Part shown: piece after piece, positions 7,700 to 12,954 of the stretch
Layout of the letters: each line of letters begins with the position of its first letter
Numbering within the stretch: position 1 is the stretch's first letter
Assembly: GCA_030528845.1 (NCBI GenBank)
Contig: JAUMYC010000056.1
Location: forward strand, 1 to 12,954
Origin: Eubacteriales bacterium
GTDB taxonomy: Bacteria; Bacillota_A; Clostridia; Christensenellales; Aristaeellaceae
Direction of reading: 5' to 3'
Length of the DNA: 12,954 bases
The notes under the pieces: generated by a model
Databases searched by the model: none
What the model saw: the letters and a program-made list of their open reading frames with translations, nothing else
Told to the model about the DNA's origin: nothing
Program-made: the position numbers and the translations under genes

Positions 7700-7834
7700 G
7701 TCCTACCGTCACTGTTAAAGTGTCCGCACGGCGCGCTCCGTGAAGCGAGCGGGGATGGATCCGTCTCCCCCTCCGCCGTGAGTTGCCCGTCCGAAGAGTA
7801 CCTCAAAACCGTATCCCTAAGGAAGCGAAGGAAA
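7700..7834 (+). other. Operon-internal intergenic region with nested GC-rich inverted repeats
   Basis: 135 bases between the TIGR04076-type gene and the small membrane protein. CACGGCG (7727-7733) pairs perfectly with CGCCGTG (7774-7780). Inside it, CGCTC (7734-7738) pairs with GAGCG (7747-7751), and GGGA (7752-7755) pairs with TCCC (7766-7769), giving a three-way-junction-like fold. A competing hairpin, CACGG (7727-7731) with CCGTG (7738-7742), would exclude it. There is no U-run, so it is not a simple terminator. No promoter of good quality is seen. Confidence 0.4.
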
Positions 7835-8188
7835 ATGAACAAGAACCCGTTCAAAACGCTGTACGCCGAGCACCCGGCCGTGGTCTGCCATGCGCTCGTG
7901 CTTGCGGCCGCGCTGCCGGTGCATTGCGCGCTGCACGCGCTCGTTGCCCGTTCGCCGAGCCTGCTGGCCGCGGTCGAGCCGCTCATCGCCTATATTCCCA
8001 TCCCGCTCTATCTCTATCTGTTCATCCGCAGCACGAACCGCGCGCTGGAGCGGCCCTGCCGCGAGGCCACGCGCAGCCTTCTCTTTTTCTATCGCATCCT
8101 GCTCATCGTGCTGCTGCTGAGCATGCTCAGCTATCTCGTCCTGACCCTGACGGGGCTGCTGCTCGCGCCCCTGCTCCCCAAACGATGA
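7835..8188 (+). CDS. Small membrane protein of unknown function
   Basis: 117 residues, not recognised. Start chosen at the ATG at 7835, preceded by GGAAGCGAAGGAAA, rather than an in-frame ATG at 7778 that would add a 19-residue charged extension with no ribosome binding site. Hydrophobic segments lie at about 15-37, 48-65 and 83-113, so three membrane helices are likely. A basic loop of about 17 residues (66-82, RSTNRALERPCREATR) lies between helices 2 and 3, and a short KR ends the protein. It starts 135 bases after the TIGR04076-type gene and ends 21 bases before the metallophosphoesterase start, all on one strand. Coding potential is supported by codon use similar to its neighbours and by tight spacing downstream. 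Confidence 0.72.
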   Translation: MNKNPFKTLYAEHPAVVCHALVLAAALPVHCALHALVARSPSLLAAVEPLIAYIPIPLYLYLFIRSTNRALERPCREATRSLLFFYRILLIVLLLSMLSYLVLTLTGLLLAPLLPKR

Positions 8189-8209
8189 TCCAAGGAGGGA
8201 ACCACTGCC

Positions 8210-9064
8210 ATGAAACTGTCCAAAGAGACCATCCGCATCGGCCTGGAAAAGCCGTTCAAGGTGCTGCATATTTCCGACACCCACCTCACCTGCGCCGACG
8301 AGCGCGACGACGAGCGCAAGCGCGCGCTGGCCGAGGCGAGGCACGCCTCCTTTGCCGCCAAGGGCTGCGGCGAAATGGAGGCCGTGCTGGAACAGATCGC
8401 CTATGCCAACGAGCATTGCGACCTGCTGCTGCACACCGGCGATCTGCTCGATTTCGTCTCTTATGCCAACATCGACACGGGCCGCGAGCTGCTCTCCCGC
8501 TGCAAGGATTTCTTCATGATCTCCGGCAACCACGAATTCAGCCGCTATGTGGGCGAGGCTTGGGAGGATACCGCCTATAAGATGTCCTCCTATCAGCAGC
8601 TGCGCAATGGGCTCGGGTTCGATCTGCTCTACCTCTCCCGCGTCTTCGGCGGCGTCAATTTCGTCGGCATCGACAACGGCTATTACAACGTGGAGCCGTG
8701 GCAGCTGCAGCGCCTGCAAAAGGAAGTGGAAAAGGGCCTGCCCATCGTGCTGTGCATGCACACGCCCATCTTTGAGGAGGGCCTCTATGCCTTCTCCATG
8801 AACAAGCACAAGCATGCCTGCGCCTATCTGCTCGGCTGCGATGAGGAGCACCTCGCCGAGTTTACGGAATACCGCGCCGTGCAGCAGCGCCCCACGCCCG
8901 AGACCCTGCGCTTTATCGATTATGTGCTCTCGCAGCCGCTGATCAAATGCGTGCTGGCGGGCCATCTGCACCTGCCCTACACCTCCGCGCTGCCCGGCGG
9001 CCTCATGCAGTATGTCGCCGGCGCGGGCTATAAAGGCTACGCGTGCGAATTCACCTTCGTATAA
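8210..9064 (+). CDS. Calcineurin-like metallophosphoesterase
   Basis: 284 residues, with AAGGAGGG about 10 bases before the ATG. All five blocks of the dinuclear-metal phosphoesterase fold are present in order: DTH (23-25), GDLLD (77-81), GNHE (106-109), MHTP (183-186) and GHLH (251-254). It should hydrolyse a phosphomonoester or phosphodiester; the substrate is not readable from the sequence. There is no signal peptide or membrane anchor, so it is cytoplasmic or membrane-associated only through a partner such as the small membrane protein encoded 21 bases upstream. The region of residues 110-150, between the NHE and MHTP blocks, is the likely substrate cap. It ends the plus-strand operon, 28 bases before a strong terminator. 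Fold assignment is firm. Confidence 0.93.
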   Translation: MKLSKETIRIGLEKPFKVLHISDTHLTCADERDDERKRALAEARHASFAAKGCGEMEAVLEQIAYANEHCDLLLHTGDLLDFVSYANIDTGRELLSRCKDFFMISGNHEFSRYVGEAWEDTAYKMSSYQQLRNGLGFDLLYLSRVFGGVNFVGIDNGYYNVEPWQLQRLQKEVEKGLPIVLCMHTPIFEEGLYAFSMNKHKHACAYLLGCDEEHLAEFTEYRAVQQRPTPETLRFIDYVLSQPLIKCVLAGHLHLPYTSALPGGLMQYVAGAGYKGYACEFTFV

Positions 9065-9092
9065 CGCGATCGCCGGTTCGCGCAATACAAAA

Positions 9093-9130
9093 CCCTTCGG
9101 GAGGGCAAAACGCTCCCGAAGGGCCTTTTT
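9093..9130. terminator. Bidirectional terminator between metallophosphoesterase and lyase genes
   Basis: CCCTTCGGGAG (9093-9103) pairs perfectly with CTCCCGAAGGG (9113-9123) around a 9-base loop. TTTTT follows on the plus strand, with more T-rich sequence to about 9145. On the minus strand the stem is followed by TTTTGTATT. The genes on both sides converge on it. Confidence 0.92.
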
Positions 9131-9141
9131 GTTTTCTGTTT

Positions 9142-10590
9142 TTACTGATCTTCGCCGAAATCCGCGATGTACGCCTCGACCAGCTTCTCCGGCCAATCGC
9201 CGATGGCCTCGAGCTTGCCGGTGAAGAAGCGCAGGGTCTTGGGCTCGTGCACAAAGCGCAGGCCGCCCACCAGATGCTTGTGGTCATACAGCCACTTCAC
9301 GCGGTCGATGACGTATTCCGTCTGAGAGAGCGTGAACACGCGGCGCGGGAAGGCAAGGCGCACCATTTCGACCTGCGCGATGCGCTCGCTGCCGTCGGCG
9401 TTGCGCTCCTCGGAGAGAGTGCCGCGCTCCATGCCGCGGATGCCGCCGCACAGATACAGCGCCGCCACCAGCGCGCCCGCGGGATACTGGTCGCCCGGGA
9501 TGTGATCCATCACCTTGCGCGCGTCGATATGCGCGCCCAGACCGCCGCCCGGCGTGACCATCGGCACGCCCAGCTCGCTGAGCACCTTCACGGCATGGCC
9601 GATGAACTGCGGGCCCTGCGAGATGATGTCAAAATCCATCGTCTCCTCAAAGCCGACCACCAGCGCTTCCATTTCCTTGACGGACATGCCGCCGTAGGTC
9701 AGGAAGCCCTCGAACATGGGGATGTAGTCTTCCATATCGTGGAAGAGCTGCTCGTCGCGCACGAGGATGCCGCCGCCGCGGCCGAAGCCGAACTTGCGCG
9801 CGGAGAAATAGATGATATCGAACAGATCGGCGATCATGCGGGTGATCTCGCGGATGGACTTATCCTTGAGCGCCTCTTCGCGGATCTTGTTGAAATACAG
9901 GTTGTCCTGCAGCAGAGACGCGTCCAGCACGGTGATGATGCCGTGCGCCTTGGCGTACTCCGTCGCTTCCTTCATGTTTTCATAGGAAATGGGCTGGCCG
10001 CCGATCAGGTTCGTGCCGGCTTCGAGGCGCAGATAGGCGATGTTCTCCGCGCCGTGCTGCGCGATGCTCGCCTTCACCTTTTCCATGTCGATGTTGCCCT
10101 TGAACGGCAGGGTGCTCTGCGTGACCATGCCCTCGTCCTTCACCAGCTCTTCCACGCTGCCGCCCAGACGGGTGACATGCGCCTTGGAGGTCGTGAAGTG
10201 ATAGTTCATCAGCACGACGGAGCCGGGCTTGACGAAATGCTGCGCGATGATATGCTCGCACGCGCGGCCCTGATGGGTGGGCAGCAGATTGCCGATGCCG
10301 AAGATCTCCTCGAGCTTGTCCCGCATGCGATAGAAGGTCTCGCTGCCGGCGTAGGCGTCGTCTGCATGCAGCATGGCCGCCTGCATGTTGTCGCTCATTC
10401 CGTTCACGCCGGAATCGGTCAGCATATCCATGAAGATATCGCCGTTATGCAGAAGGAAGGTGTTGAAGCCCGCCTCTTTCATGCGCGCAAGGCGCTCCTT
10501 GGCCGGCAGCAGGTTCAGCTTCTGCACGATCTTCACCTTGTGCATCTCCATCGGCACGGCGGGACGGTTGTAAAACTTGATCTCAGGCAT
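9142..10590 (-). CDS. Divergent tyrosine phenol-lyase/tryptophanase-family (beta-eliminating) PLP enzyme
   Basis: 482 residues; AGGAGG lies 8 bases before the ATG. Fold-type I PLP enzyme, similar in length to TnaA and TPL. Matches recalled from TPL: FLL (45-47), LLTDSG-like MLTDSG (56-61), AYAGSETFY (79-87, with the Tyr71 equivalent at Tyr80), PTHQGR (104-109, PLP-phosphate region), NLIGGQP (194-200), Asp223 (pyridine N contact), Lys266 as the PLP lysine, MERG (387-390), VRLAFPRRVFT (410-420, carboxylate-binding Arg411) and EPKTLRFFT (449-457). The MERG and RFFT blocks resemble TPL more than tryptophanase. Two changes stand out: Arg217 of TPL is Leu226, and the KKD around the PLP lysine is RKF (265-267), followed by a GFGRGGG loop. 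It probably makes ammonia and pyruvate (or a related keto acid) from an amino acid, but the substrate may be neither tyrosine nor tryptophan. Divergent from a LysR gene with a well-placed LysR box. Confidence 0.87.
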   Translation of the reverse strand: MPEIKFYNRPAVPMEMHKVKIVQKLNLLPAKERLARMKEAGFNTFLLHNGDIFMDMLTDSGVNGMSDNMQAAMLHADDAYAGSETFYRMRDKLEEIFGIGNLLPTHQGRACEHIIAQHFVKPGSVVLMNYHFTTSKAHVTRLGGSVEELVKDEGMVTQSTLPFKGNIDMEKVKASIAQHGAENIAYLRLEAGTNLIGGQPISYENMKEATEYAKAHGIITVLDASLLQDNLYFNKIREEALKDKSIREITRMIADLFDIIYFSARKFGFGRGGGILVRDEQLFHDMEDYIPMFEGFLTYGGMSVKEMEALVVGFEETMDFDIISQGPQFIGHAVKVLSELGVPMVTPGGGLGAHIDARKVMDHIPGDQYPAGALVAALYLCGGIRGMERGTLSEERNADGSERIAQVEMVRLAFPRRVFTLSQTEYVIDRVKWLYDHKHLVGGLRFVHEPKTLRFFTGKLEAIGDWPEKLVEAYIADFGEDQ

Positions 10591-10634
10591 CTCTTTGGCC
10601 TCCTGGCTCTTTGTTTCTCTTCTTTATGGAAAGT

Positions 10635-10657
10635 TTCGCGGCGCTCTTGCCCGCGAA
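10635..10657 (-). repeat. Inverted repeat at the predicted 5' end of the lyase mRNA
   Basis: TTCGCGG (10635-10641) pairs perfectly with CCGCGAA (10651-10657) around a 9-base loop. It begins within about 2 bases of the predicted lyase transcription start, so the mRNA would carry a 5'-terminal stem-loop, which is often stabilising. Part of the lysR -35 box falls in the right arm. Confidence 0.5.
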
Positions 10658-10675
10658 CCTGAATTATTATATAAT
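10647..10675 (+). promoter_or_regulatory. Promoter of the LysR-type regulator gene
   Basis: TTGCCC (10647-10652, 4 of 6), exactly 17 bases, then a perfect TATAAT (10670-10675). Predicted start near 10682. The LysR box (10717-10731) would then lie around +42, inside the leader, a place where bound regulator would block its own transcription. Confidence 0.7.
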
Positions 10676-10694
10676 ATCTTAAACAATCGATAAA
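10666..10694 (-). promoter_or_regulatory. Promoter of the beta-eliminating lyase gene
   Basis: On the minus strand, a perfect TATAAT (10671-10666) lies 17 bases from a poor -35, TTTATC (10694-10689; 3 of 6). A weak -35 with a strong -10 is typical of activator-dependent promoters. Predicted start near 10659. Its -10 shares bases 10670-10671 with the lysR -10. Confidence 0.6.
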
Positions 10695-10731
10695 GCGGAA
10701 TTTTTCAATTCTTACGATCGATAAATTCGAT
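10686..10731. promoter_or_regulatory. LysR-type operator region: ATC-N9-GAT box plus a second ATCGATAAA half-site
   Basis: ATCGATAAATTCGAT (10717-10731) is a perfect ATC-N9-GAT palindrome, the classic LysR-family T-N11-A box. Its centre, 10724, is about 65 bases upstream of the predicted lyase start. The same 9-mer ATCGATAAA occurs again at 10686-10694, 31 bases away (about three helical turns) and overlapping the lyase -35, where the activation half-site normally lies. A further inverted repeat, GAATT (10698-10702) with AATTC (10707-10711), lies between them. Confidence 0.7.
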
Positions 10732-10743
10732 GGAGCGTTTGCC

Positions 10744-11634
10744 ATGGAAATACGAAATCTCATCACCTTCGTGCAAGTCGCAGAGCTGAGCAGCTTCACC
10801 AAAGCCGCCAAGGCGCTCGACTACAGCCAGTCCACCGTCTCCTTTCAGATCAAGCAGCTCGAGACGGAGCTGGACTGCCTCCTCTTTGAGCGCATCAACC
10901 ACACCCTCATCCTAACCGACCGCGGGCGCGAGCTGCTCGCCTACGCGCAGGAGGTCTGCCGCCTGACGGACGAGTTTCATGAGCGCCGCGCAGAGAGCGC
11001 CGAGCCGCGCGGGCATGTGCATCTGCTCACGCCGGACAGCGTCTGCGAGGCCATGCTGCTGGAAAACTACAGCGATTTTCATCGCCGCTATCCCGGCATC
11101 ACCATGAAGTTTTCCACCGCCGATACCGCCACCATGTTTTCCATGCTCGATCACAACGAGGCTGACGCAATGCTCACCCTCGACAGCCATGTGTACCACA
11201 AGGATTACATCATCGCCAAGGAAGCGCCCATGCCCGTGCATTTCGTGGCCGGTCGGCGCTCTCCCCTGCGCGGCAGGGCCGGCCTCACCATTCGGGACCT
11301 GCTCGCCGAGCCGTTCATCCTCACGGAAAAGGGCATGGGCTATCGCAAGTCGCTCGACAACGCGCTCGCGCGCCTCTCTCTGGAGCTGCAGCCCGTGCTG
11401 GAGATCAGCCGCACCGATATCATCACCAACCTCGTCGCGCAGGGCGACGCCATCTCCTTCCTGCCGGATTTCGTCACGCGCGCGAAGGTCGACTCCGGCG
11501 ACCTGTACCACCTCGACGTGCGCGACATGACCGTCGACATCTGGCAGCAGCTCATCTATCACCGCAGCAAGTGGATCTCCCGTGCGCTCGACACCTTCCT
11601 GCAATACGTCGCCGAAAAGGAATTCTCCCGCTGA
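10744..11634 (+). CDS. LysR-family transcriptional regulator
   Basis: 296 residues, the usual length for the family. The N-terminal winged helix-turn-helix is clear: LITFVQVAELSSF (6-18), the AAKALDYSQSTVSFQIKQLE helix-turn-helix (21-40), then LFERINHTLILTDRG (47-61) as the wing. Residues from about 90 form the effector-binding domain with two alpha/beta subdomains (HVHLLTPDSV 91-100; DAISFLPDFVTR 235-246). The start follows TGGAG about 8 bases upstream. It is divergent from the lyase and shares an operator-bearing gap with it, so it very likely controls the lyase, probably activating it in response to the lyase substrate or product, and itself. The effector is not readable from sequence. The gene ends just before a two-way terminator. 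Confidence 0.95.
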   Translation: MEIRNLITFVQVAELSSFTKAAKALDYSQSTVSFQIKQLETELDCLLFERINHTLILTDRGRELLAYAQEVCRLTDEFHERRAESAEPRGHVHLLTPDSVCEAMLLENYSDFHRRYPGITMKFSTADTATMFSMLDHNEADAMLTLDSHVYHKDYIIAKEAPMPVHFVAGRRSPLRGRAGLTIRDLLAEPFILTEKGMGYRKSLDNALARLSLELQPVLEISRTDIITNLVAQGDAISFLPDFVTRAKVDSGDLYHLDVRDMTVDIWQQLIYHRSKWISRALDTFLQYVAEKEFSR

Positions 11635-11638
11635 ACGC

Positions 11639-11679
11639 AAAAAACGCCCCGAAGAGCATCTCGCTCCTCGGGGCGTTTT
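11639..11679. terminator. Bidirectional terminator between LysR and sortase genes
   Basis: AAAACGCCCCGA pairs with TCGGGGCGTTTT, with a smaller inner GAGC/GCTC stem in the apical part. TTTTCTTTTTT follows on the plus strand and GTTTTTTGCG on the minus strand. It lies 4 bases after the LysR stop and 5 bases beyond the sortase stop, so it ends both genes. Confidence 0.92.
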
Positions 11680-11684
11680 CTTTT

Positions 11685-12686
11685 TTACTTGCCGGAGAAC
11701 ATCGCGCGGATCTCGTCCGCGGATTCGTCCTCGCGCAGCTGCCTCGCGCACAGGATCAGCCGGCCGTTGGGCACTTCGTAGCTGCAGGTCACCAGCAAAA
11801 TGAGCTGGTCGCCCGCCTGCGTGTCGATCGGGATATCGTACACAGACGCCTCCTGAAGCATCCGGATATACTCGTTCATCGCTTCATCCGTGTCAAAATT
11901 GAACTCGGTGATCTTGATGTACGTGGAGTGATCCGGGTTCATCGAAGCATCCACCAGCGCAAAAACCACATATTCGCGCTTTTCCTTGCTCCAGATCGGC
12001 TGGATCTCGACGATCGGGTTCGCGCGCAGGTGATCCTTGTTCAGATACTCGTCCAGCTCGCCGAACATCTCGCCGTACTTCATGTTGTGGCCGTAGATGA
12101 GCAGGCTGTCGTCGCTCATGTCGGTCGCGTTGCGCTCGTCCAGGAAGATCCATCCGCCCGCGTTATAGCGGCCGTTATAATCATGATCCATGTAGAACTG
12201 ATTATCGCGCCACACCATGGGATATTCCACATCGTCGTTGACCTTCAGCCAGCCCACAAGATCGGGGTTCTGCTCATAGAGCTTTGCAAACTGCTCCTGC
12301 ATCAGGCTCTCGCCAACCACGGTGATATTCTCTTTGTTCGTGTTGTTTACGGTCGCGTCGTTTTGCTTGCTTTCGCTCGCAAGCAGCTCATCCATCGAGA
12401 ACAGCCCGTCGTCTTCCACGACGAGGTCGCTCTCATTCACCTGCGCCGTCCCGTTCATCGGGTCGGCAGGCGCTTCTGCGTTCGTCTCGCTGCCCTGCGC
12501 AAGCGCGCTGTAATAGCTCTCGCGCACAGCGTTGGTCGTGTTGTTCAGGCCTCTTGTCGTCAGATAATCGTACGTCAGATACGCGCAGCCCCAGAGGAGA
12601 ACAGCGATCATAAGGAGATCGACTGTCCTTTGGATCCGTCTCATCATCCTCTTTTTACGTCTGGCGCGAGCATTCCTCTTGGCCAT
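11685..12686 (-). CDS. Class B-like sortase (membrane-anchored transpeptidase)
   Basis: 333 residues; AGGAGG lies 8 bases before the ATG. A very basic N-terminus (residues 1-20) precedes one membrane helix (about 21-41), the sortase signal-anchor layout, with the catalytic domain outside the cell. A polar Asn/Asp/Glu/Ser-rich linker (about 45-125) follows. The sortase domain spans about 130-325: NPDLVGWLKV (140-149) is typical of class B, YGHNM (198-202) contains catalytic His200, VTCSYE (299-304) contains the nucleophile Cys301, and GRLIL (308-312) contains the catalytic Arg309 (Cys+8). It should cut a PXTG-type sorting signal and attach the protein to peptidoglycan. The gene just upstream (12791 onward) encodes a protein ending in VPKTGD, the obvious substrate. 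The two are on one strand, separated by a hairpin. Class B assignment is from motifs around His and the NPDxxGW block; the linker is longer than usual. Confidence 0.92.
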   Translation of the reverse strand: MAKRNARARRKKRMMRRIQRTVDLLMIAVLLWGCAYLTYDYLTTRGLNNTTNAVRESYYSALAQGSETNAEAPADPMNGTAQVNESDLVVEDDGLFSMDELLASESKQNDATVNNTNKENITVVGESLMQEQFAKLYEQNPDLVGWLKVNDDVEYPMVWRDNQFYMDHDYNGRYNAGGWIFLDERNATDMSDDSLLIYGHNMKYGEMFGELDEYLNKDHLRANPIVEIQPIWSKEKREYVVFALVDASMNPDHSTYIKITEFNFDTDEAMNEYIRMLQEASVYDIPIDTQAGDQLILLVTCSYEVPNGRLILCARQLREDESADEIRAMFSGK

Positions 12687-12729
12687 TGCCGTTTCCTCCT
12701 GTCGTGGGGGTGTACTTTTGAAAGGAATA

Positions 12730-12759
12730 TCCCAGGAGCGGCCGGAGCCGCTCCTGGGA
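12730..12759 (-). terminator. Hairpin between the sorting-signal gene and the sortase gene
   Basis: TCCCAGGAGCGGC (12730-12742) pairs perfectly over 13 bp with its complement (12747-12759) around a CGGA loop. On the minus strand it is followed by TATTCCTTTC, a broken U-run. I see no promoter between it and the sortase, so it is more likely a partial terminator or attenuator than a full stop. Confidence 0.65.
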
Positions 12760-12790
12760 CGCTTTGGTACGTATATCAGTTATTCTTCAA

Positions 12791-12954
12791 TTAGTGATTG
12801 CGCACAAAGCGGCGGGAGAAGAGAACCACAGCAGCAGCCATCATGATGCCGATGACGACGGTGGTAGCCATGCGGGTATCGCCGGTCTTCGGGACATCAG
12901 GTTCGGCAGGAGCCTGGGTCGGGGCGACGGTCGGAGCCACGGTGGGGGCAACAG
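12791..12954 (-). CDS. Cell-wall-anchored surface protein, C-terminal fragment with VPKTG sorting signal (5' end outside window)
   Basis: The last 53 codons of a gene running off the window end. Residues 1-12 are a VAPT triple repeat, and residues 13-19 continue the Pro/Ala-rich stretch that typically spans the wall. VPKTGD (20-25) is the sorting pentapeptide plus Asp, a variant of LPXTG with Val at position 1. A hydrophobic membrane segment (about 30-45) and a positively charged tail (RRFVRNH, 47-53) complete the tripartite sorting signal. The sortase next downstream is the likely processing enzyme: it would cut between Thr23 and Gly24 and link the protein to the cell wall. The TAA stop is at 12791-12793. 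The ectodomain is outside the window, so its function is unknown. Confidence 0.9.
   Translation of the reverse strand, partial: VAPTVAPTVAPTQAPAEPDVPKTGDTRMATTVVIGIMMAAAVVLFSRRFVRNH

Noticed and set aside
7720..7785. Possible tRNA, because of the cloverleaf-like nesting
   Set aside because: Arm lengths do not fit a tRNA, and there is no GTTC-type T-loop, anticodon arm or CCA-compatible acceptor.
7778..7834. Longer N-terminus for the small membrane protein, starting at 7778
   Set aside because: No ribosome binding site, and the start falls inside the right arm of a hairpin stem.
7817..9196. A 459-codon minus-strand frame opposite the membrane protein and phosphoesterase
   Set aside because: It would cross a strong terminator and mirror a phosphoesterase that has all five metal-binding blocks.
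9043..10662. A 539-codon plus-strand frame opposite the lyase
   Set aside because: Antisense shadow of a full-length PLP enzyme with a good ribosome binding site; the shadow begins inside the phosphoesterase gene.
10591..10743. Possible T-box, tna-type leader peptide or riboswitch ahead of the lyase
   Set aside because: The predicted leader is only about 70 bases, has no tryptophan-coding small frame or T-box sequence, and a single short stem; LysR control explains the gap better.
11571..12794. A 407-codon plus-strand frame opposite the sortase
   Set aside because: It runs through the LysR terminator and mirrors a sortase with intact His, Cys and Arg; no start signal.

Overview
The window is GC-rich, densely coding bacterial chromosome. 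Gene content points to a monoderm (Gram-positive type) anaerobic Clostridia-like organism, probably a gut commensal: a sortase next to a protein ending in a VPKTG cell-wall sorting signal, strong AGGAGG-type ribosome binding sites, a PLP-dependent beta-eliminating amino-acid lyase, and a GH29 fucosidase. No rRNA, tRNA, CRISPR array, insertion sequence or phage gene is visible. The taxonomic guess is inference from gene families only.

Layout: (1) 1-177, the 3' end of a cupin gene (+), sharing a two-way terminator with (2) 238-1881 (-), a cytoplasmic metallo-beta-lactamase-fold hydrolase with a C-terminal jelly-roll-like region. (3) 2007-6153 (-), a three-gene exporter operon: ABC ATPase, then a 780-residue FtsX-type permease (7-bp overlap), then an exported HlyD/RND-type adaptor, ending at a strong hairpin. 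(4) 6357-9064 (+), a probable four-gene operon starting at a good promoter: short intracellular GH29 alpha-L-fucosidase, TIGR04076-type small protein, small membrane protein, metallophosphoesterase; it ends at a strong two-way terminator. (5) 9142-10590 (-), a divergent tyrosine phenol-lyase/tryptophanase-family enzyme, divergently transcribed from (6) 10744-11634 (+), a LysR-type regulator. (7) 11685-12686 (-), a class B-like sortase, and (8) 12791-12954 (-), the C-terminus of a wall-anchored protein with the sorting signal.

The most informative regulatory DNA is the AT-rich 153-bp gap between the lyase and the LysR gene. It holds two divergent promoters whose -10 boxes overlap, and a perfect ATC-N9-GAT LysR box centred about 65 bp upstream of the predicted lyase start. 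That is the textbook position for LysR activation. The lyase itself is the most unusual enzyme: it keeps the PLP lysine and most of the TPL substrate-side motifs, but lacks the arginine that normally contacts the PLP 3'-oxygen and has RKF in place of KKD.

I see no clearly new multi-gene system. The best leads are the altered lyase with its regulator, the adaptor with four lipoyl-like half motifs and no coiled-coil hairpin, and the class B-like sortase paired with a VPKTG substrate.
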